A stretch of DNA of 64,000 nt from Salinibacterium sp. UTAS2018 (GCF_004118935.1 NZ_CP035375.1:1302001-1366000); one strand, 5' to 3'; positions 17,891 through 26,765 are shown, counted from the stretch's first letter. Notes: generated by a model not told the origin, from the sequence alone. Program-made: numbers and translations.

Positions 17891-18997
17891 ATGCGCACCC
17901 GACTCCTCACTGCTGCTGTGGTGTTGTCTGGCGTTCTGCTGGCTACGAGCGGATGCTCGGCTTCACCGATTGCGCAGACTGCTGCAGTGACCGTGACCGC
18001 TGACCTCTCCTCTCCGCTGTCGTCGTTGACGGTGTTGAACGAGGCGAAGGACTACAGCGGGCTCGTGCAGGCGGCGCTTCCGACTTCCGGTATTTCCGTT
18101 CCGGATGAAGTGCCCGCGCAGTCGTTGCCGGTAACCGTCATGTCCCATGATTTGTCGGGCGATGTTCCCGTGACGGTGCTGTCGACGGATCGCGTGGTGG
18201 CCATGGATATTTCAGGGTCGATCGCGGCGACGATCGCCGGGTTGGGCTTGATCGATTCTCTCGTGGCGCGAGATATCTCGACGACGTTTGATGAGGCATC
18301 CGAATTGCCTGTAATTACGTCGAACGCTCATACCGTCAATAGCGAGGCGATTCTGGCGTTGCGCCCCGATCTTGTGCTGACAGATGGGTCGATTGGCCCG
18401 ATCGACGTTGTGGTGCAGCTACGGGATGCCGGCATTCCCGTGGTGTTTGTCGACACCGAGGCGTCCGTGGATGGCGTTGCCGAGCTGGCGCGGCAAACGA
18501 GCGCTGCATTCGGCGCTCCGGCCGCTGGTGAAGCTCTGGGTTCACAATTGACTGCCGAGATCGACGCAAAGATTGCCGAAATCGCCGAAATCGTGCCCTC
18601 CGGTGAGCGTTTACGCATGATGTTCCTCTACTTGAGGGGCACCTCGGGGGTGTATTACTTGTTCGGCCAAGAGTCGGGCTCCGATGTTCTCATCGACGCT
18701 CTGGGCGGGGTGGATGTTGCGGCCGAGATTGGCCTCGAAGGTATGCGTCCGATGACAGACGAGGCGATGGTCGCGGCAAACCCCGATCTCATTTTGGTGA
18801 TGACCGGCGGTCTCGAAAGCGTGGGTGGCGTGAGCGGATTGCTCGAAGCACGGCCCGCAGTGGCTCTCACCGAGGCGGGCATGAACCAACGATTCGTTGA
18901 GATGGATGACGGCGAGATCCTGAGCTTCGGCCCCCGCACCGTCACCGTGCTGGATGCGCTGGCTCGCGCAATTTACGCGCCGACTTCCGGCTCCTAA
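17891..18997 (+). CDS. hmuT: Heme/iron ABC transporter substrate-binding lipoprotein (HmuT-like)
   Basis: A 368-aa lipoprotein with signal peptide and lipobox LATSGC (lipidated C22), followed by the class III periplasmic-binding fold (PF01497) with DRVVAMD, RPDLVLTDG and ANPDLILVMTGG segments. It should bind heme or an iron chelate on the outer face of the membrane and feed an ABC permease. No hmuUV permease/ATPase genes follow here, so those must be elsewhere. ATG 17891 is preferred over TTG 17882. It lies behind two iron-box-like sites. Confidence 0.85.
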   Translation: MRTRLLTAAVVLSGVLLATSGCSASPIAQTAAVTVTADLSSPLSSLTVLNEAKDYSGLVQAALPTSGISVPDEVPAQSLPVTVMSHDLSGDVPVTVLSTDRVVAMDISGSIAATIAGLGLIDSLVARDISTTFDEASELPVITSNAHTVNSEAILALRPDLVLTDGSIGPIDVVVQLRDAGIPVVFVDTEASVDGVAELARQTSAAFGAPAAGEALGSQLTAEIDAKIAEIAEIVPSGERLRMMFLYLRGTSGVYYLFGQESGSDVLIDALGGVDVAAEIGLEGMRPMTDEAMVAANPDLILVMTGGLESVGGVSGLLEARPAVALTEAGMNQRFVEMDDGEILSFGPRTVTVLDALARAIYAPTSGS

Positions 18998-19004
18998 ATC
19001 GCGC

Positions 19005-19841
19005 TCAGCTGTCGCTGCTGTCCTTCGTGGGTTCGAGCGTGCGAGCAGTCCCGCGACGACGGCTGACGAAGAAGACCACGCTGACGCCACCGACAATTAC
19101 GATAACGGACGCCAACACCATGAGGTTGCGGGCCACAACCGGGTAGGTCGCGCGCGGTTCAGGCATGCACTCGGGCGTTGCGCTGAAGCTCACAGTAATC
19201 GGGTCAAATTCTTCGCCCGCTGGGTAGGTTCCGAAAGCAGCGGAGCCGGCATCGGTGAGCGTCACTGGAGCACTGTCGAGCACCGCTGTGCCGTCGTCGA
19301 CCGAGATCGCTGAGACGTCAATCGTGGCGAACTTCACGTCGACCGCATCCACGGGGAGACCATCTTGAGTGGTCCCCGAAACATCGAAGATAAGGACTGC
19401 TGTCGGGGTGCTGTCAAAGACAATTTCTAGCCCACTGAGCGTGGTGTCAAGGATGCCGTCGTGCCCCGTGAAGCGAAGCGTTCCGTCGAACGCGATCGTA
19501 CCTTCGCCCGCGTCGAGCTCGCCCGAGCCTGCAGCCCAACCGAAATTGGGGGTTTCGTAAGTGGCGCCGTCGCCGACAGCCCACTCGCCGTGAGCAATCG
19601 TGCCGCTGATGTACGACCGAAGCGACTCTTTGACGCCCCAGGTGATCGCGGCATCCGACACATCACACACGGCGGAGTCGGCGGCAAGGGTGGCATCGGC
19701 GGGTGCAATATTCGCGTGTGCAAGGCTCGCGCCCGCGGCATCCGGAACCGCAGCGTTGCTTGTCATCGGCGTCAGTGCGATGGCGACGGCGGTGACCACG
19801 AGCGCGGCGGGGCCGAGCAAGCAGACGTTGAGGCGGCGCAT
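19005..19841 (-). CDS. htaA: HtaA-domain heme-binding surface protein
   Basis: 278 aa: signal peptide (about 1-30), one HtaA domain (CR domain, about 65-230, with WGVKESLRSYISG), a C-terminal TM helix (about 240-262) and a basic tail ending in acidic residues. In corynebacteria such proteins bind hemoglobin heme and pass it to HmuT. This is the short, single-domain form. It is convergent with the HmuT-like gene and its ATG overlaps the stop of the upstream GNAT gene by one base. Confidence 0.85.
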   Translation of the reverse strand: MRRLNVCLLGPAALVVTAVAIALTPMTSNAAVPDAAGASLAHANIAPADATLAADSAVCDVSDAAITWGVKESLRSYISGTIAHGEWAVGDGATYETPNFGWAAGSGELDAGEGTIAFDGTLRFTGHDGILDTTLSGLEIVFDSTPTAVLIFDVSGTTQDGLPVDAVDVKFATIDVSAISVDDGTAVLDSAPVTLTDAGSAAFGTYPAGEEFDPITVSFSATPECMPEPRATYPVVARNLMVLASVIVIVGGVSVVFFVSRRRGTARTLEPTKDSSDS

Positions 19842-20299
19842 TACTGGGCGGGACGGTACATCGACTGATGCATGATGGTGGCCTCTTCGTATAGCTCGCC
19901 AAAGGATTCGAATCCGAATTTGGCGTAGAGCGGCACGATGTAGTCCTGGGCGTGCAGCATCATGGCCTGGCCGTTGTAGTCGTCGACGATGCGCTTCATG
20001 ATGACCTGCGCGAGACCTTGGCCACGGCGATCATCTCTCACCACAACGCGACCGATGACGCAGTGGCCATCGAGGTATTCCGCGGTTTCGTTGTGGAGGA
20101 CGCGGATGTAGGCGGCGACTCCGAGGTCGTCAGCGATCCAATAGTGACGGGTGGCATCCTCTTGATCACGGTCATCAAGTTCGGTCTCGTCGACTTTTTG
20201 CTCAACAAAAAATACGTCAGTGCGCAGTTTCATGATCGAGTAGAGCTCGGATGTTGTTAATTCGCCCCAAGACTTGGCGATCACGGAATCAATAGTCAC
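19841..20299 (-). CDS. GNAT acetyltransferase, ElaA family
   Basis: A 152-aa GCN5-related N-acetyltransferase with the ElaA pattern: LYSIMKLRTDVFFVEQ at the N-terminus and acetyl-CoA loop VVVRDDRRGQGLAQ. The substrate is unknown. It starts at GTG 20299. Its stop overlaps the htaA start, so the two are probably cotranscribed, though no functional link is obvious. Confidence 0.87.
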   Translation of the reverse strand: MTIDSVIAKSWGELTTSELYSIMKLRTDVFFVEQKVDETELDDRDQEDATRHYWIADDLGVAAYIRVLHNETAEYLDGHCVIGRVVVRDDRRGQGLAQVIMKRIVDDYNGQAMMLHAQDYIVPLYAKFGFESFGELYEEATIMHQSMYRPAQ

Positions 20300-20352
20300 A
20301 TCCCCGAGTTTAATGTACTGAGCAGCGAAAGCTCACGAATAGAGGAGACCAC

Positions 20353-20751
20353 ATGACGTACAAGGTGACAAAGACCGAAGAGCAATGGCGCGATGAGCTC
20401 GGAATCAAGTACTCAGTGCTGCGCGAAGCCGGAACCGACCGTCCGTGGTCTGGCGCCCTTCTCGACGAGAAGCGTGCGGGCACCTACCGCTGTGGCGCCT
20501 GCAGCGCTGAGCTTTTCAAGAGCGACACCAAGTTCGATTCCGGTTCGGGATGGCCCAGCTTCTATGAAGCCATCAATCCGGATGCCGTCGAGCTTCGCGA
20601 AGACCGTTCTCTCGGAATGGTGCGCACCGAAGTTGTGTGTGCCACGTGTGGTTCACACCTCGGACATTTGTTCGACGACGCCCACCAGACTCCGACCGGT
20701 GACCGTTTCTGCTTGAACTCGAGTTCGTTGGAGTTCGACGAACAGGACTAA
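20353..20751 (+). CDS. msrB: Peptide-methionine (R)-S-oxide reductase
   Basis: A 132-aa MsrB that reduces the R-epimer of methionine sulfoxide in proteins. The catalytic cysteine is C120 in DRFCLNSSSL, and the structural zinc site is C47/C50 and C96/C99. The FDSGSGWPSFYE substrate loop is present. A GAGGAG site lies 5 nt before ATG 20353. It is convergent with and overlaps the YdcZ transporter gene by 4 bp. Confidence 0.96.
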   Translation: MTYKVTKTEEQWRDELGIKYSVLREAGTDRPWSGALLDEKRAGTYRCGACSAELFKSDTKFDSGSGWPSFYEAINPDAVELREDRSLGMVRTEVVCATCGSHLGHLFDDAHQTPTGDRFCLNSSSLEFDEQD

Positions 20752-21731
20752 TTCGACAGCAGAGTTTTAGGCGGTCGTTGACTCGAGAGTGACGCGATCG
20801 CCACAGCGATGAGGGTGAGCACCACACCGATTACGGTGGTCGGTGCCACCCCATCGCTGTCTGTAGGCAAAAGAATTTCGAGCGCGAGCGCCCCGATGAG
20901 TTGGCCGGCGATCGATCCGAGGGCAAAGAACAGCACACCCGTTATCGGCACCAGCACCGCTGCAACCACGATGAAGATCACACCAATCGCGCCGCCGATG
21001 TACAGCGTGGGGTCGGTCGGGAAGGTGTGCTGCCAGCCACTCGCAAAGCCGTAGGAGATCGCTGCGATCGCCAACACCGAGGTGCCGACGATGAAGTTGA
21101 CGTACGTGGCCGTGAGTGGCGATCGCGTCACATGACGCACGTGACCGTTGATGGCCTGCTGCCAGCCAATCCCGAATCCGGCTGACAACGGCAAAAACAC
21201 GAGCAGGAACGGCCCGTCGAGTCGCAAGTCGGCCAGGCCCGAGAAAATTACTGCCCCCACTGCGAGGGCGGATGCCGCCACCCGCAAGACCGTGACCGGT
21301 CGCTTCTGAAGGCTGCCGATTCCGACGCGGTCGATTACGGCGGAGCTGATCGTTTGACTTGCGACGACCGCCACGGTGAAGAGTGCGACGCCCAGCGCGG
21401 TGGCTGCGAGACCCTGAGTCAAGACAAAGAAAGCGCCGAACGCTCCCCCGGTGAGGTACCACCAGGGCAGTCGTCTGCTGGTTACTTCGGTGCGGAGTGT
21501 ACGGAAACCAGCCCGAGCGGTGGGCACGAATGGCACGATGAGCGTGAGAATAAGTAGGCCTGAGCCGAAGGAAATTAGCGCGGCGAGAGTGGAGTCGTGA
21601 AGCTCTACAGCGAGCTCGCCGTTAATGCGACTTTGGGCTGCGACGAGGCCGCCGGCGACAATTGCGGCGAAGATTCCCGCGAGCGCACGACGCCGACTTC
21701 GGGGTGTGGTTGGGAGCATGGGTGCATTCAT
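20748..21731 (-). CDS. DMT-superfamily transporter, YdcZ/DUF606 type
   Basis: About 327 aa and ten hydrophobic helices in two similar halves (about 15-160 and 170-325), each a DUF606/YdcZ unit. The N-terminal half holds GGLVAAQSRINGELA, the hallmark of this family. The substrate is unknown. The open frame begins at 21755, touching tRNA-Thr. ATG 21731 (or 21719) is the more likely start. Confidence 0.85.
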   Translation of the reverse strand: MNAPMLPTTPRSRRRALAGIFAAIVAGGLVAAQSRINGELAVELHDSTLAALISFGSGLLILTLIVPFVPTARAGFRTLRTEVTSRRLPWWYLTGGAFGAFFVLTQGLAATALGVALFTVAVVASQTISSAVIDRVGIGSLQKRPVTVLRVAASALAVGAVIFSGLADLRLDGPFLLVFLPLSAGFGIGWQQAINGHVRHVTRSPLTATYVNFIVGTSVLAIAAISYGFASGWQHTFPTDPTLYIGGAIGVIFIVVAAVLVPITGVLFFALGSIAGQLIGALALEILLPTDSDGVAPTTVIGVVLTLIAVAIASLSSQRPPKTLLSN

Positions 21732-21755
21732 GTCTAAAATAGGGCGTTGGCCCAA

Positions 21756-21829
21756 GCCTCCTTAGCTCAGCTGGCTAGAGCACCGCTCTTGTAAAGCGGG
21801 GGTCGTCGGTTCGAATCCGACAGGAGGCC
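21756..21829 (+). tRNA. tRNA-Thr (anticodon TGT)
   Basis: Acceptor GCCTCCT/AGGAGGC, D stem GCTC/GAGC, anticodon stem CCGCT/AGCGG with loop CTTGTAA (anticodon TGT), and T arm with TTCGAAT. CCA is not encoded. A strong terminator follows within 10 bp. Confidence 0.95.
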
Positions 21830-21835
21830 CAACAG

Positions 21836-21884
21836 AATGTCGAGGGCCGTCGGGGTTGCTTTAACCCTAACGGCCTTCGACATT
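21836..21884 (+). terminator. Terminator of tRNA-Thr
   Basis: A long hairpin: AATGTCGA(A/G)GGCCGT...GGGTT pairs with AACCC...ACGGCCTTCGACATT around the loop GCTTT, followed by GTTGTTT. Confidence 0.88.
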
Positions 21885-21915
21885 GTTGTTTAACCAGTCG
21901 TCGATGTCGAGCCGC

Positions 21916-22006
21916 CATGTCGGGTCGACCACCACGGTGAGGGCGGCACCCTCATCGATCGTGGCGTAGCCGGCGGGTCTGTTCGAGCTTCACTGACTGG
22001 TCGAAG
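21916..22006 (-). pseudogene. Remnant of a zinc alcohol dehydrogenase 3' end
   Basis: This 91-bp stretch is clearly similar to the last part of the intact gene at 24707-25759. Its minus strand encodes FDQSVKLEQT, then after a 2-base deletion GYATIDEGAAL and VVVDPT, matching FDQTVKLEQT, GYTAMDERTAL and VMVDPT. The reading frame is broken and the stop codon is lost. It is evidence of a third copy of this dehydrogenase, mostly deleted. Confidence 0.8.
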
Positions 22007-22073
22007 CCGAACCCTTCTCTGCAGCCCAAGCTCCTTCCGACGCTCCTTGATCTTCGAAATCGGCAGCGTTCGC

Positions 22074-22316
22074 ATGATCCAAGCCTCACCCGTTGATCCA
22101 GAATCGCAGCCTCGACAGCTCGCAGCGTCGGCTGAAAACCGTGCGGTCACGAGCTCGGTGATTCGTCTTGGACGCCTGTTGGCGCCCATGAGATTGATAG
22201 AAAGCGCTGGTTTAGTGAACGACATGAACGCTTTCTTCAACTACATCGGAGCCCGATCGACCGATCCCCCGGCAGTATTGGTGCTCCCACTCGATCGCTC
22301 CGGAGTTGCAGCGTGA
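22074..22316 (+). CDS. Open frame of 80 aa before dapC (uncertain)
   Basis: ATG 22074 to TGA, overlapping the dapC GTG start as GTGA. The product matches no family I know and codon use is not convincing. The GTGA overlap could mean translational coupling, or it may be chance in a stretch (22007-22312) of gene debris in which I see no other feature. Confidence 0.22.
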   Translation: MIQASPVDPESQPRQLAASAENRAVTSSVIRLGRLLAPMRLIESAGLVNDMNAFFNYIGARSTDPPAVLVLPLDRSGVAA

Positions 22317-23428
22317 TCGCCTGCCTATTGCCTCCGACTTCCCTGATTCCTTCATCGAAGGATGTTCAGGCGGAGCTTCGTCGGCGCGCCGTCGCCCATC
22401 CGGGCGGGTTCGCAGACCTCGCGACCGCCTCTCCCGTTGACCCGACGCCGCAGGTCTTCATCGATGCGCTGGCAGCCGCGGGTGGCGCGCCGGGTTATCC
22501 GCTCACCATTGGAGTAGTCGAACTGCGCGACGCGATGGTGGATTGGTTCGGTCGCGTCCGCGGAGTCGCCCTTACTCGGGGCGAGGTGCTTCCCACGATC
22601 GGGTCTAAAGAGCTGTTAGGTTTGCTGCCATTCCTGCTCGGGCTGGGTGCAGGCGATGTCGTAGTACGCCCCGAGCTCGCCTATCCCGCCTACGACGCAG
22701 GGGCACTAGCTGTGGGGGCCGACGTCGTCGCTGAAGACGATCCCGCCCTGTGGCCCGAGACGACCAAGCTCATCTGGCTGAACTCCCCTCGCAATCCCGA
22801 CGGCCAGACCCTGACCGTTGAGGAGCTGCGACGCGCTGTCGCGCGAGCTCGTGAACTCGGTGCGGTGATCGTCGGCGACGAATGCTACGCGGTGTTGAAC
22901 GAGGTCGACGGGCAGCGGATACCGTCCATCCTCGACTCGAGGGTTGTTGGTGACGACAAGAGCAACGTCCTCGCCTCCTATTCGGTTAGCAAGCAGTCGA
23001 ACATGGCTGGGTACCGTGCTGGCATGGTCGCCGGGGACGAGCAACTGATCACTCAAATCGCAGCACGACGCCGCGACCTGGGACTCATTGTGCCGGCGCC
23101 CGTGCAGCGAGTGCTCAGCGCAGTCCTCTCTGACGACGAGCATGTTGCCGCACAACGCGCTCTTTACACCGCCCGACTCGAGCGTCTTCGCTCTGCCGTG
23201 GAGGCTGCCAGATTCCGCATTCAGGGATCGGAAAGCGGCCTGTATTTGTGGGCCACGCTGGGCAAAAGCGGCGTGGATACAGCCATGGAGCTCGCCGAAA
23301 TCGGCGTCCTCGTCTCCCCCGGCAAGTTCTACGGAGCGAGCGGCGAGCAATTCGTGAGGTTCGCGATAACGGTACGGGATGAGTACCTCGACCAGGCGAT
23401 CAGCTCGCTACGGTCGTGGTCCCGCTAG
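22313..23428 (+). CDS. dapC: Succinyldiaminopimelate aminotransferase (DapC type)
   Basis: A 371-aa class I/II PLP aminotransferase of the actinobacterial DapC group, which acts in lysine and meso-diaminopimelate synthesis. ASPVDPTPQVFIDAL and APGYPLTIG at the N-terminus, WLNSPRNPDG, GDECYAVLNE and the PLP-lysine motif SYSVSKQSNMAGYR are visible. It starts at GTG 22313. No other dap gene is nearby. Confidence 0.88.
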   Translation: MIACLLPPTSLIPSSKDVQAELRRRAVAHPGGFADLATASPVDPTPQVFIDALAAAGGAPGYPLTIGVVELRDAMVDWFGRVRGVALTRGEVLPTIGSKELLGLLPFLLGLGAGDVVVRPELAYPAYDAGALAVGADVVAEDDPALWPETTKLIWLNSPRNPDGQTLTVEELRRAVARARELGAVIVGDECYAVLNEVDGQRIPSILDSRVVGDDKSNVLASYSVSKQSNMAGYRAGMVAGDEQLITQIAARRRDLGLIVPAPVQRVLSAVLSDDEHVAAQRALYTARLERLRSAVEAARFRIQGSESGLYLWATLGKSGVDTAMELAEIGVLVSPGKFYGASGEQFVRFAITVRDEYLDQAISSLRSWSR

Positions 23429-23446
23429 CGAGAGACTTCCCGCGCC

Positions 23447-24487
23447 TTAGAAGGCGATCATCACCTTCAACGCTTCGCGGGCATCCATGGCGCTGTAAGC
23501 CTGCGGCACCTCGTCGATACTCACCACGCGATCGAAGACGCGGCCCGGAGTGATCGCGCCATCGAGCACATCCTTGATCGCCGGTTCGAGATAGGCGCGC
23601 ACGGGGGCAGGTCCCCCTGTGAGCGTAATGTTGCGGCTGAAGAGCGAACCCCATCCGATTGGCGCTTCGGAGTACTGCGGAACGCCTACCCGGGAGATCG
23701 TGCCGCCCACGCGGACGGACCCCAGGGCCTGCTGGTAAGCCGGGAAGTGGCCAACCGCCTCGATGACGACGTGGCTCCCCTCGCCGCGGGTGAGTTCGCG
23801 CACCCGGGCTACCCCTTCTTCTCCGCGCTCGGCCACGATCTCGTCGGCCCCAAACTCGACACCGATATCAGTGCGCGACTCATGGCGCCCCATGAGGATG
23901 ACCCGATCGGCTCCGAGCTTCTTGGACGCCAAGACGGCAGACAGCCCGACGGTGCCGTCACCGATCACCGTCACCGTCTTACCTGCTCCGACTCGCCCCA
24001 TATGCGCGGCGTGGTACCCCGTGAGGTAGACATCGGACAGGGCGAGGAGCGACGGGAGCAGTTCACTCTTCTCGTCGACGCCCGGCACAGCCACGAGACT
24101 GCCGTCTGCCTGTGGCACCCGTGCGTATTCCGCTTGGAAGCCGCCGACCTCAGGTTTGTTGTAGAAACCGCCGTGGAGGCAGGAGGTGTGGAAACCTTCT
24201 TGGCAAAAGACGCAGGTATTGTCCTGGTAGGTAAACGTGGCGACGACGAAGTCCCCTGGTTTCACCGTGGAGACCTCGGAGCCAATTTCCTCCACTATCC
24301 CGACCATTTCGTGACCCATCGGAGCAGCGGTCGGGCCAGCCTTACGGGTGTGGAAGGGGTGCAAATCTGACCCACAGACGCAGGCACGGACCACCCGCAC
24401 GATGGCGTCCGTTTTCTGTTGGATAACGGGATCCGCAACCGTTTCGACTCGGACATCGCCCGCGCTGTAGAGAAATGCTGCCTTCAT
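23447..24487 (-). CDS. Zinc-dependent alcohol dehydrogenase (MDR family), paralog A
   Basis: A 346-aa medium-chain dehydrogenase. Catalytic zinc ligands are in RACVCGSDLHPFH and the GHEMVGIVEE histidine/glutamate. The structural-zinc region is CVFCQEGFHTSC, and the NAD(P)-binding glycine motif is GDGTVGLSAV. It is very similar along its length to the next gene upstream. The substrate is unknown. Convergent with dapC. Confidence 0.9.
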   Translation of the reverse strand: MKAAFLYSAGDVRVETVADPVIQQKTDAIVRVVRACVCGSDLHPFHTRKAGPTAAPMGHEMVGIVEEIGSEVSTVKPGDFVVATFTYQDNTCVFCQEGFHTSCLHGGFYNKPEVGGFQAEYARVPQADGSLVAVPGVDEKSELLPSLLALSDVYLTGYHAAHMGRVGAGKTVTVIGDGTVGLSAVLASKKLGADRVILMGRHESRTDIGVEFGADEIVAERGEEGVARVRELTRGEGSHVVIEAVGHFPAYQQALGSVRVGGTISRVGVPQYSEAPIGWGSLFSRNITLTGGPAPVRAYLEPAIKDVLDGAITPGRVFDRVVSIDEVPQAYSAMDAREALKVMIAF

Positions 24488-24606
24488 AGAGTTACCTCAC
24501 ACAATGAACCTGCGGCTGAGGTCGCTCTCCTCGGGAATCCGTGAGCGCGCGACCGGCTGACGACACCAGAGTACACGGGGCATTCTTTGAACTTGGGCAG
24601 GGAATT

Positions 24607-24666
24607 TCACGTCTTCCGTAGGCGCATCACGTCTTCAGTAGGCGCATCACGTCTTCAGCATTCGCA
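24607..24666. repeat. Three tandem copies of a 20-bp unit
   Basis: TCACGTCTTCMGTAGGCGCA is repeated at 24607-24626 and 24627-24646, with a degenerate third copy at 24647-24666. It lies in the 219-bp gap between the two dehydrogenase paralogs. Confidence 0.85.
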
Positions 24667-24706
24667 AATCTGACCCTGAGCTCGCCGGCGGCATCCCGCG
24701 CGGCCG

Positions 24707-25759
24707 CTACGTCGGGTCAACCATCACCTTCAGAGCGGTGCGCTCATCCATCGCGGTGTAGCCGTCAGGGGTCTGCTCGAGCTTCACGGTCTGGTCGAAG
24801 ACGAGGCCGGGGTTCACGGTTCCGTCGAGCACTCCGGGCAGCAGTTGTTCGATGTAGGCGCGAGCAGGGGCCACCCCGCCGACAAGGCCAACGTTCTTGC
24901 CGAAGAGGCTACGACGTCCGACCGGGGCATCCTCGTACTGGGGAACGCCGACACGGCTGATGACACCGCCCGCGCGTACGACGCCGAGGGCCTGCTCGTA
25001 GGCGGGCATGAAGCCGACCGCTTCGAGAACGGCGTGGCTTCCCGTGCCGCCGGTAAGTTCGCGCACTTTTTCGATACCTTCTTCGCCTCGCTCGGCTACA
25101 ACATCCGTCGCACCAAAGGTGAGACCCAGATCGGTACGTGCCTTGTGGCGCCCCATGAGGATGATGCGCTCGGCGCCCATCTGCTTGGCCGAGAGCACGG
25201 CGAGCAGGCCGACTGCGCCATCGCCGATCACGGTAACGGTCTGGCCGGGTGCCACGCGAGCCTTGTAGGCGGCGTGCCAGCCGGTGGCGTACACGTCAGA
25301 GAGCGAGAGGAGACCCGCATACTGCGACTCGTCAACGGTGCCGGGAACCTTCACGAGGGTTCCGTCGGCGTAGGGCACGCGCACGGCTTCGGCCTGGCCG
25401 CCAGTGATGTCGCCGCTGCCCCACCAGCCACCGTGGATGCACGACGTCTGGAGCCCTTCGAGGCAGAACTCGCACGTTCCGTCGGAGTACGCGAATGGGG
25501 CAATGACGAAGTCGCCGACTTTGAGAGTGGCAACGTCCTTACCCAGTTCTTCGACCACGCCGATGAACTCGTGACCGATGGGGCGAGCATCCGCATCCGC
25601 CGGCATCGAATGGAAAGGGTGCAGATCGCTGCCACACACGCACGCGCGGGTGATGCGAACGACCGCGTCAGTGCTCTCGATGAGCTTCGGGTCGGGGGCC
25701 GTGATGACGCGGACATCGCCGGCGCCGTAAATGTAAGTTGCTCGCATGGGTCTATTCAA
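24707..25759 (-). CDS. Zinc-dependent alcohol dehydrogenase (MDR family), paralog B
   Basis: A 350-aa enzyme of the same subfamily as the preceding entry: RACVCGSDLHPFH, GHEFIGVVEE, CEFCLEGLQTSC and GDGAVGLLAV. The two genes are direct repeats on the minus strand and must derive from duplication. A third remnant lies near tRNA-Thr. The annotated family includes NADP-dependent threonine and aryl-alcohol dehydrogenases. The actual substrate is not evident. Confidence 0.9.
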   Translation of the reverse strand: MNRPMRATYIYGAGDVRVITAPDPKLIESTDAVVRITRACVCGSDLHPFHSMPADADARPIGHEFIGVVEELGKDVATLKVGDFVIAPFAYSDGTCEFCLEGLQTSCIHGGWWGSGDITGGQAEAVRVPYADGTLVKVPGTVDESQYAGLLSLSDVYATGWHAAYKARVAPGQTVTVIGDGAVGLLAVLSAKQMGAERIILMGRHKARTDLGLTFGATDVVAERGEEGIEKVRELTGGTGSHAVLEAVGFMPAYEQALGVVRAGGVISRVGVPQYEDAPVGRRSLFGKNVGLVGGVAPARAYIEQLLPGVLDGTVNPGLVFDQTVKLEQTPDGYTAMDERTALKVMVDPT

Positions 25760-25849
25760 CGCCTGTGTGACCCCGCGCGACGAATCAGTCTTCGTTCAGC
25801 GAGCAGGAGTAGTGCCGCGGTCGCCACGCTGTAGAGACATCCGGTAGAC

Positions 25850-25869
25850 AGATATATCTAATTCGATAT
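25850..25869. promoter_or_regulatory. Palindromic operator candidate before XRE regulator
   Basis: AGATATATCT is a perfect 10-bp palindrome, and ATATC/GATAT (25854-25858, 25865-25869) form a second inverted repeat overlapping a TATAAT-like -10 (GATATAAT). This fits autoregulation by the XRE protein encoded downstream. Confidence 0.5.
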
Positions 25870-25888
25870 AATCGTGCTGGAGGTTCTA

Positions 25889-26455
25889 ATGACCGCATCG
25901 TCCCTGCTCCGCTTGTCCCGCCGTGCAAGCGGTGTCACGCAGGGCGCGCTCGCTGCACGCTCACACATCAGCCAACCCAACGTTTCCTCAATCGAGAGCG
26001 GCAAGAGGAACCCCACCGTCGAAACCTTGGAACGCTTGCTCCGCCAGACCGGACACCGCCTCATTGCCGTCTCTGCCTCTGGCGTTGACGCAACAGAAAC
26101 GGCCGAACGCATCGCCACAGCGACATCCCGCAACTCAGCACTTCGCGCATTCCTTGACTTCTCTGACAGTCTCGCGCGCGCAACCGACATCGACCGCATT
26201 CTTCTCAGCGCAAGCGAGCCCGCCACCACCACAAACCACTTCTGGGATGCCGCACTAGCCGCACTAGTCGATCACCGACTAAGCGTGGCCTCATCCCCCA
26301 AACCGGCATGGATCAATTCGCCAATACGCACCCTCGCATCCCCGCTGTCATCGCACTTGGGCGACTACGATCTCGCGCCGGATATCGCAAACGTTCCCGA
26401 AGAATTTCTGCGGAGAAATGTGTTGCTCGAGCGCGCGACGCTGGAGAGTGTCTAA
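25889..26455 (+). CDS. XRE-family HTH regulator, probable antitoxin
   Basis: 188 aa. Residues 1-60 are a helix-turn-helix of the XRE/Cro type (GVTQGALAARSHISQPNVSSIE, split here as GVTQGALAARS and HISQPNVSSIE). The remaining 130 residues form an uncharacterised C-terminal domain. ATG 25889 has GGAGG 6 nt upstream. In many actinobacteria this kind of regulator precedes a DUF6036-type nucleotidyltransferase, and a broken copy of such a gene follows immediately, so this was probably the antitoxin of a toxin-antitoxin pair. Confidence 0.8.
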   Translation: MTASSLLRLSRRASGVTQGALAARSHISQPNVSSIESGKRNPTVETLERLLRQTGHRLIAVSASGVDATETAERIATATSRNSALRAFLDFSDSLARATDIDRILLSASEPATTTNHFWDAALAALVDHRLSVASSPKPAWINSPIRTLASPLSSHLGDYDLAPDIANVPEEFLRRNVLLERATLESV

Positions 26456-26457
26456 GG

Positions 26458-26765
26458 ATGCAGCTAGAACGCGATGATCTAATCGAAGGTCTGCGCGACC
26501 TCGTTCGTGCGGTTCAGGAGCGGCAGCTATCGCACGTTTGCATTCAATGAAGCTCGCAGCGGCGCGGCCCGGCCGAGATCCAGACGATATCGCAAAGCTG
26601 CTCTCCCTCAACGGCATCGCAACCGTTGCGGCCGCTGAGGAACTATACGAAAACTTTTACCCCGGTGATGCGCTCCCCGACCGCACAATTGCGCTGCTCG
26701 ACCGGATTTTCAGTGTCGGTCTGCCGACCGCTCCTCCACGTCCGGAGAAACCCCGCCTCAACTGA
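26458..26765 (+). pseudogene. Broken nucleotidyltransferase toxin (DUF6036-like)
   Basis: The N-terminal piece (26458-26535, MQLERDDLIEGLRDL) stops after about 26 residues. A C-terminal piece in another frame (26547-26765) reads KLAAARPGRDPDDIAKLL and LYENFYPGDALPDR, the typical end of DUF6036-type proteins. The central nucleotidyltransferase core, with its GG and DxD residues, is missing, so the gene is an internal deletion with frame change and the product cannot be active. Confidence 0.75.
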
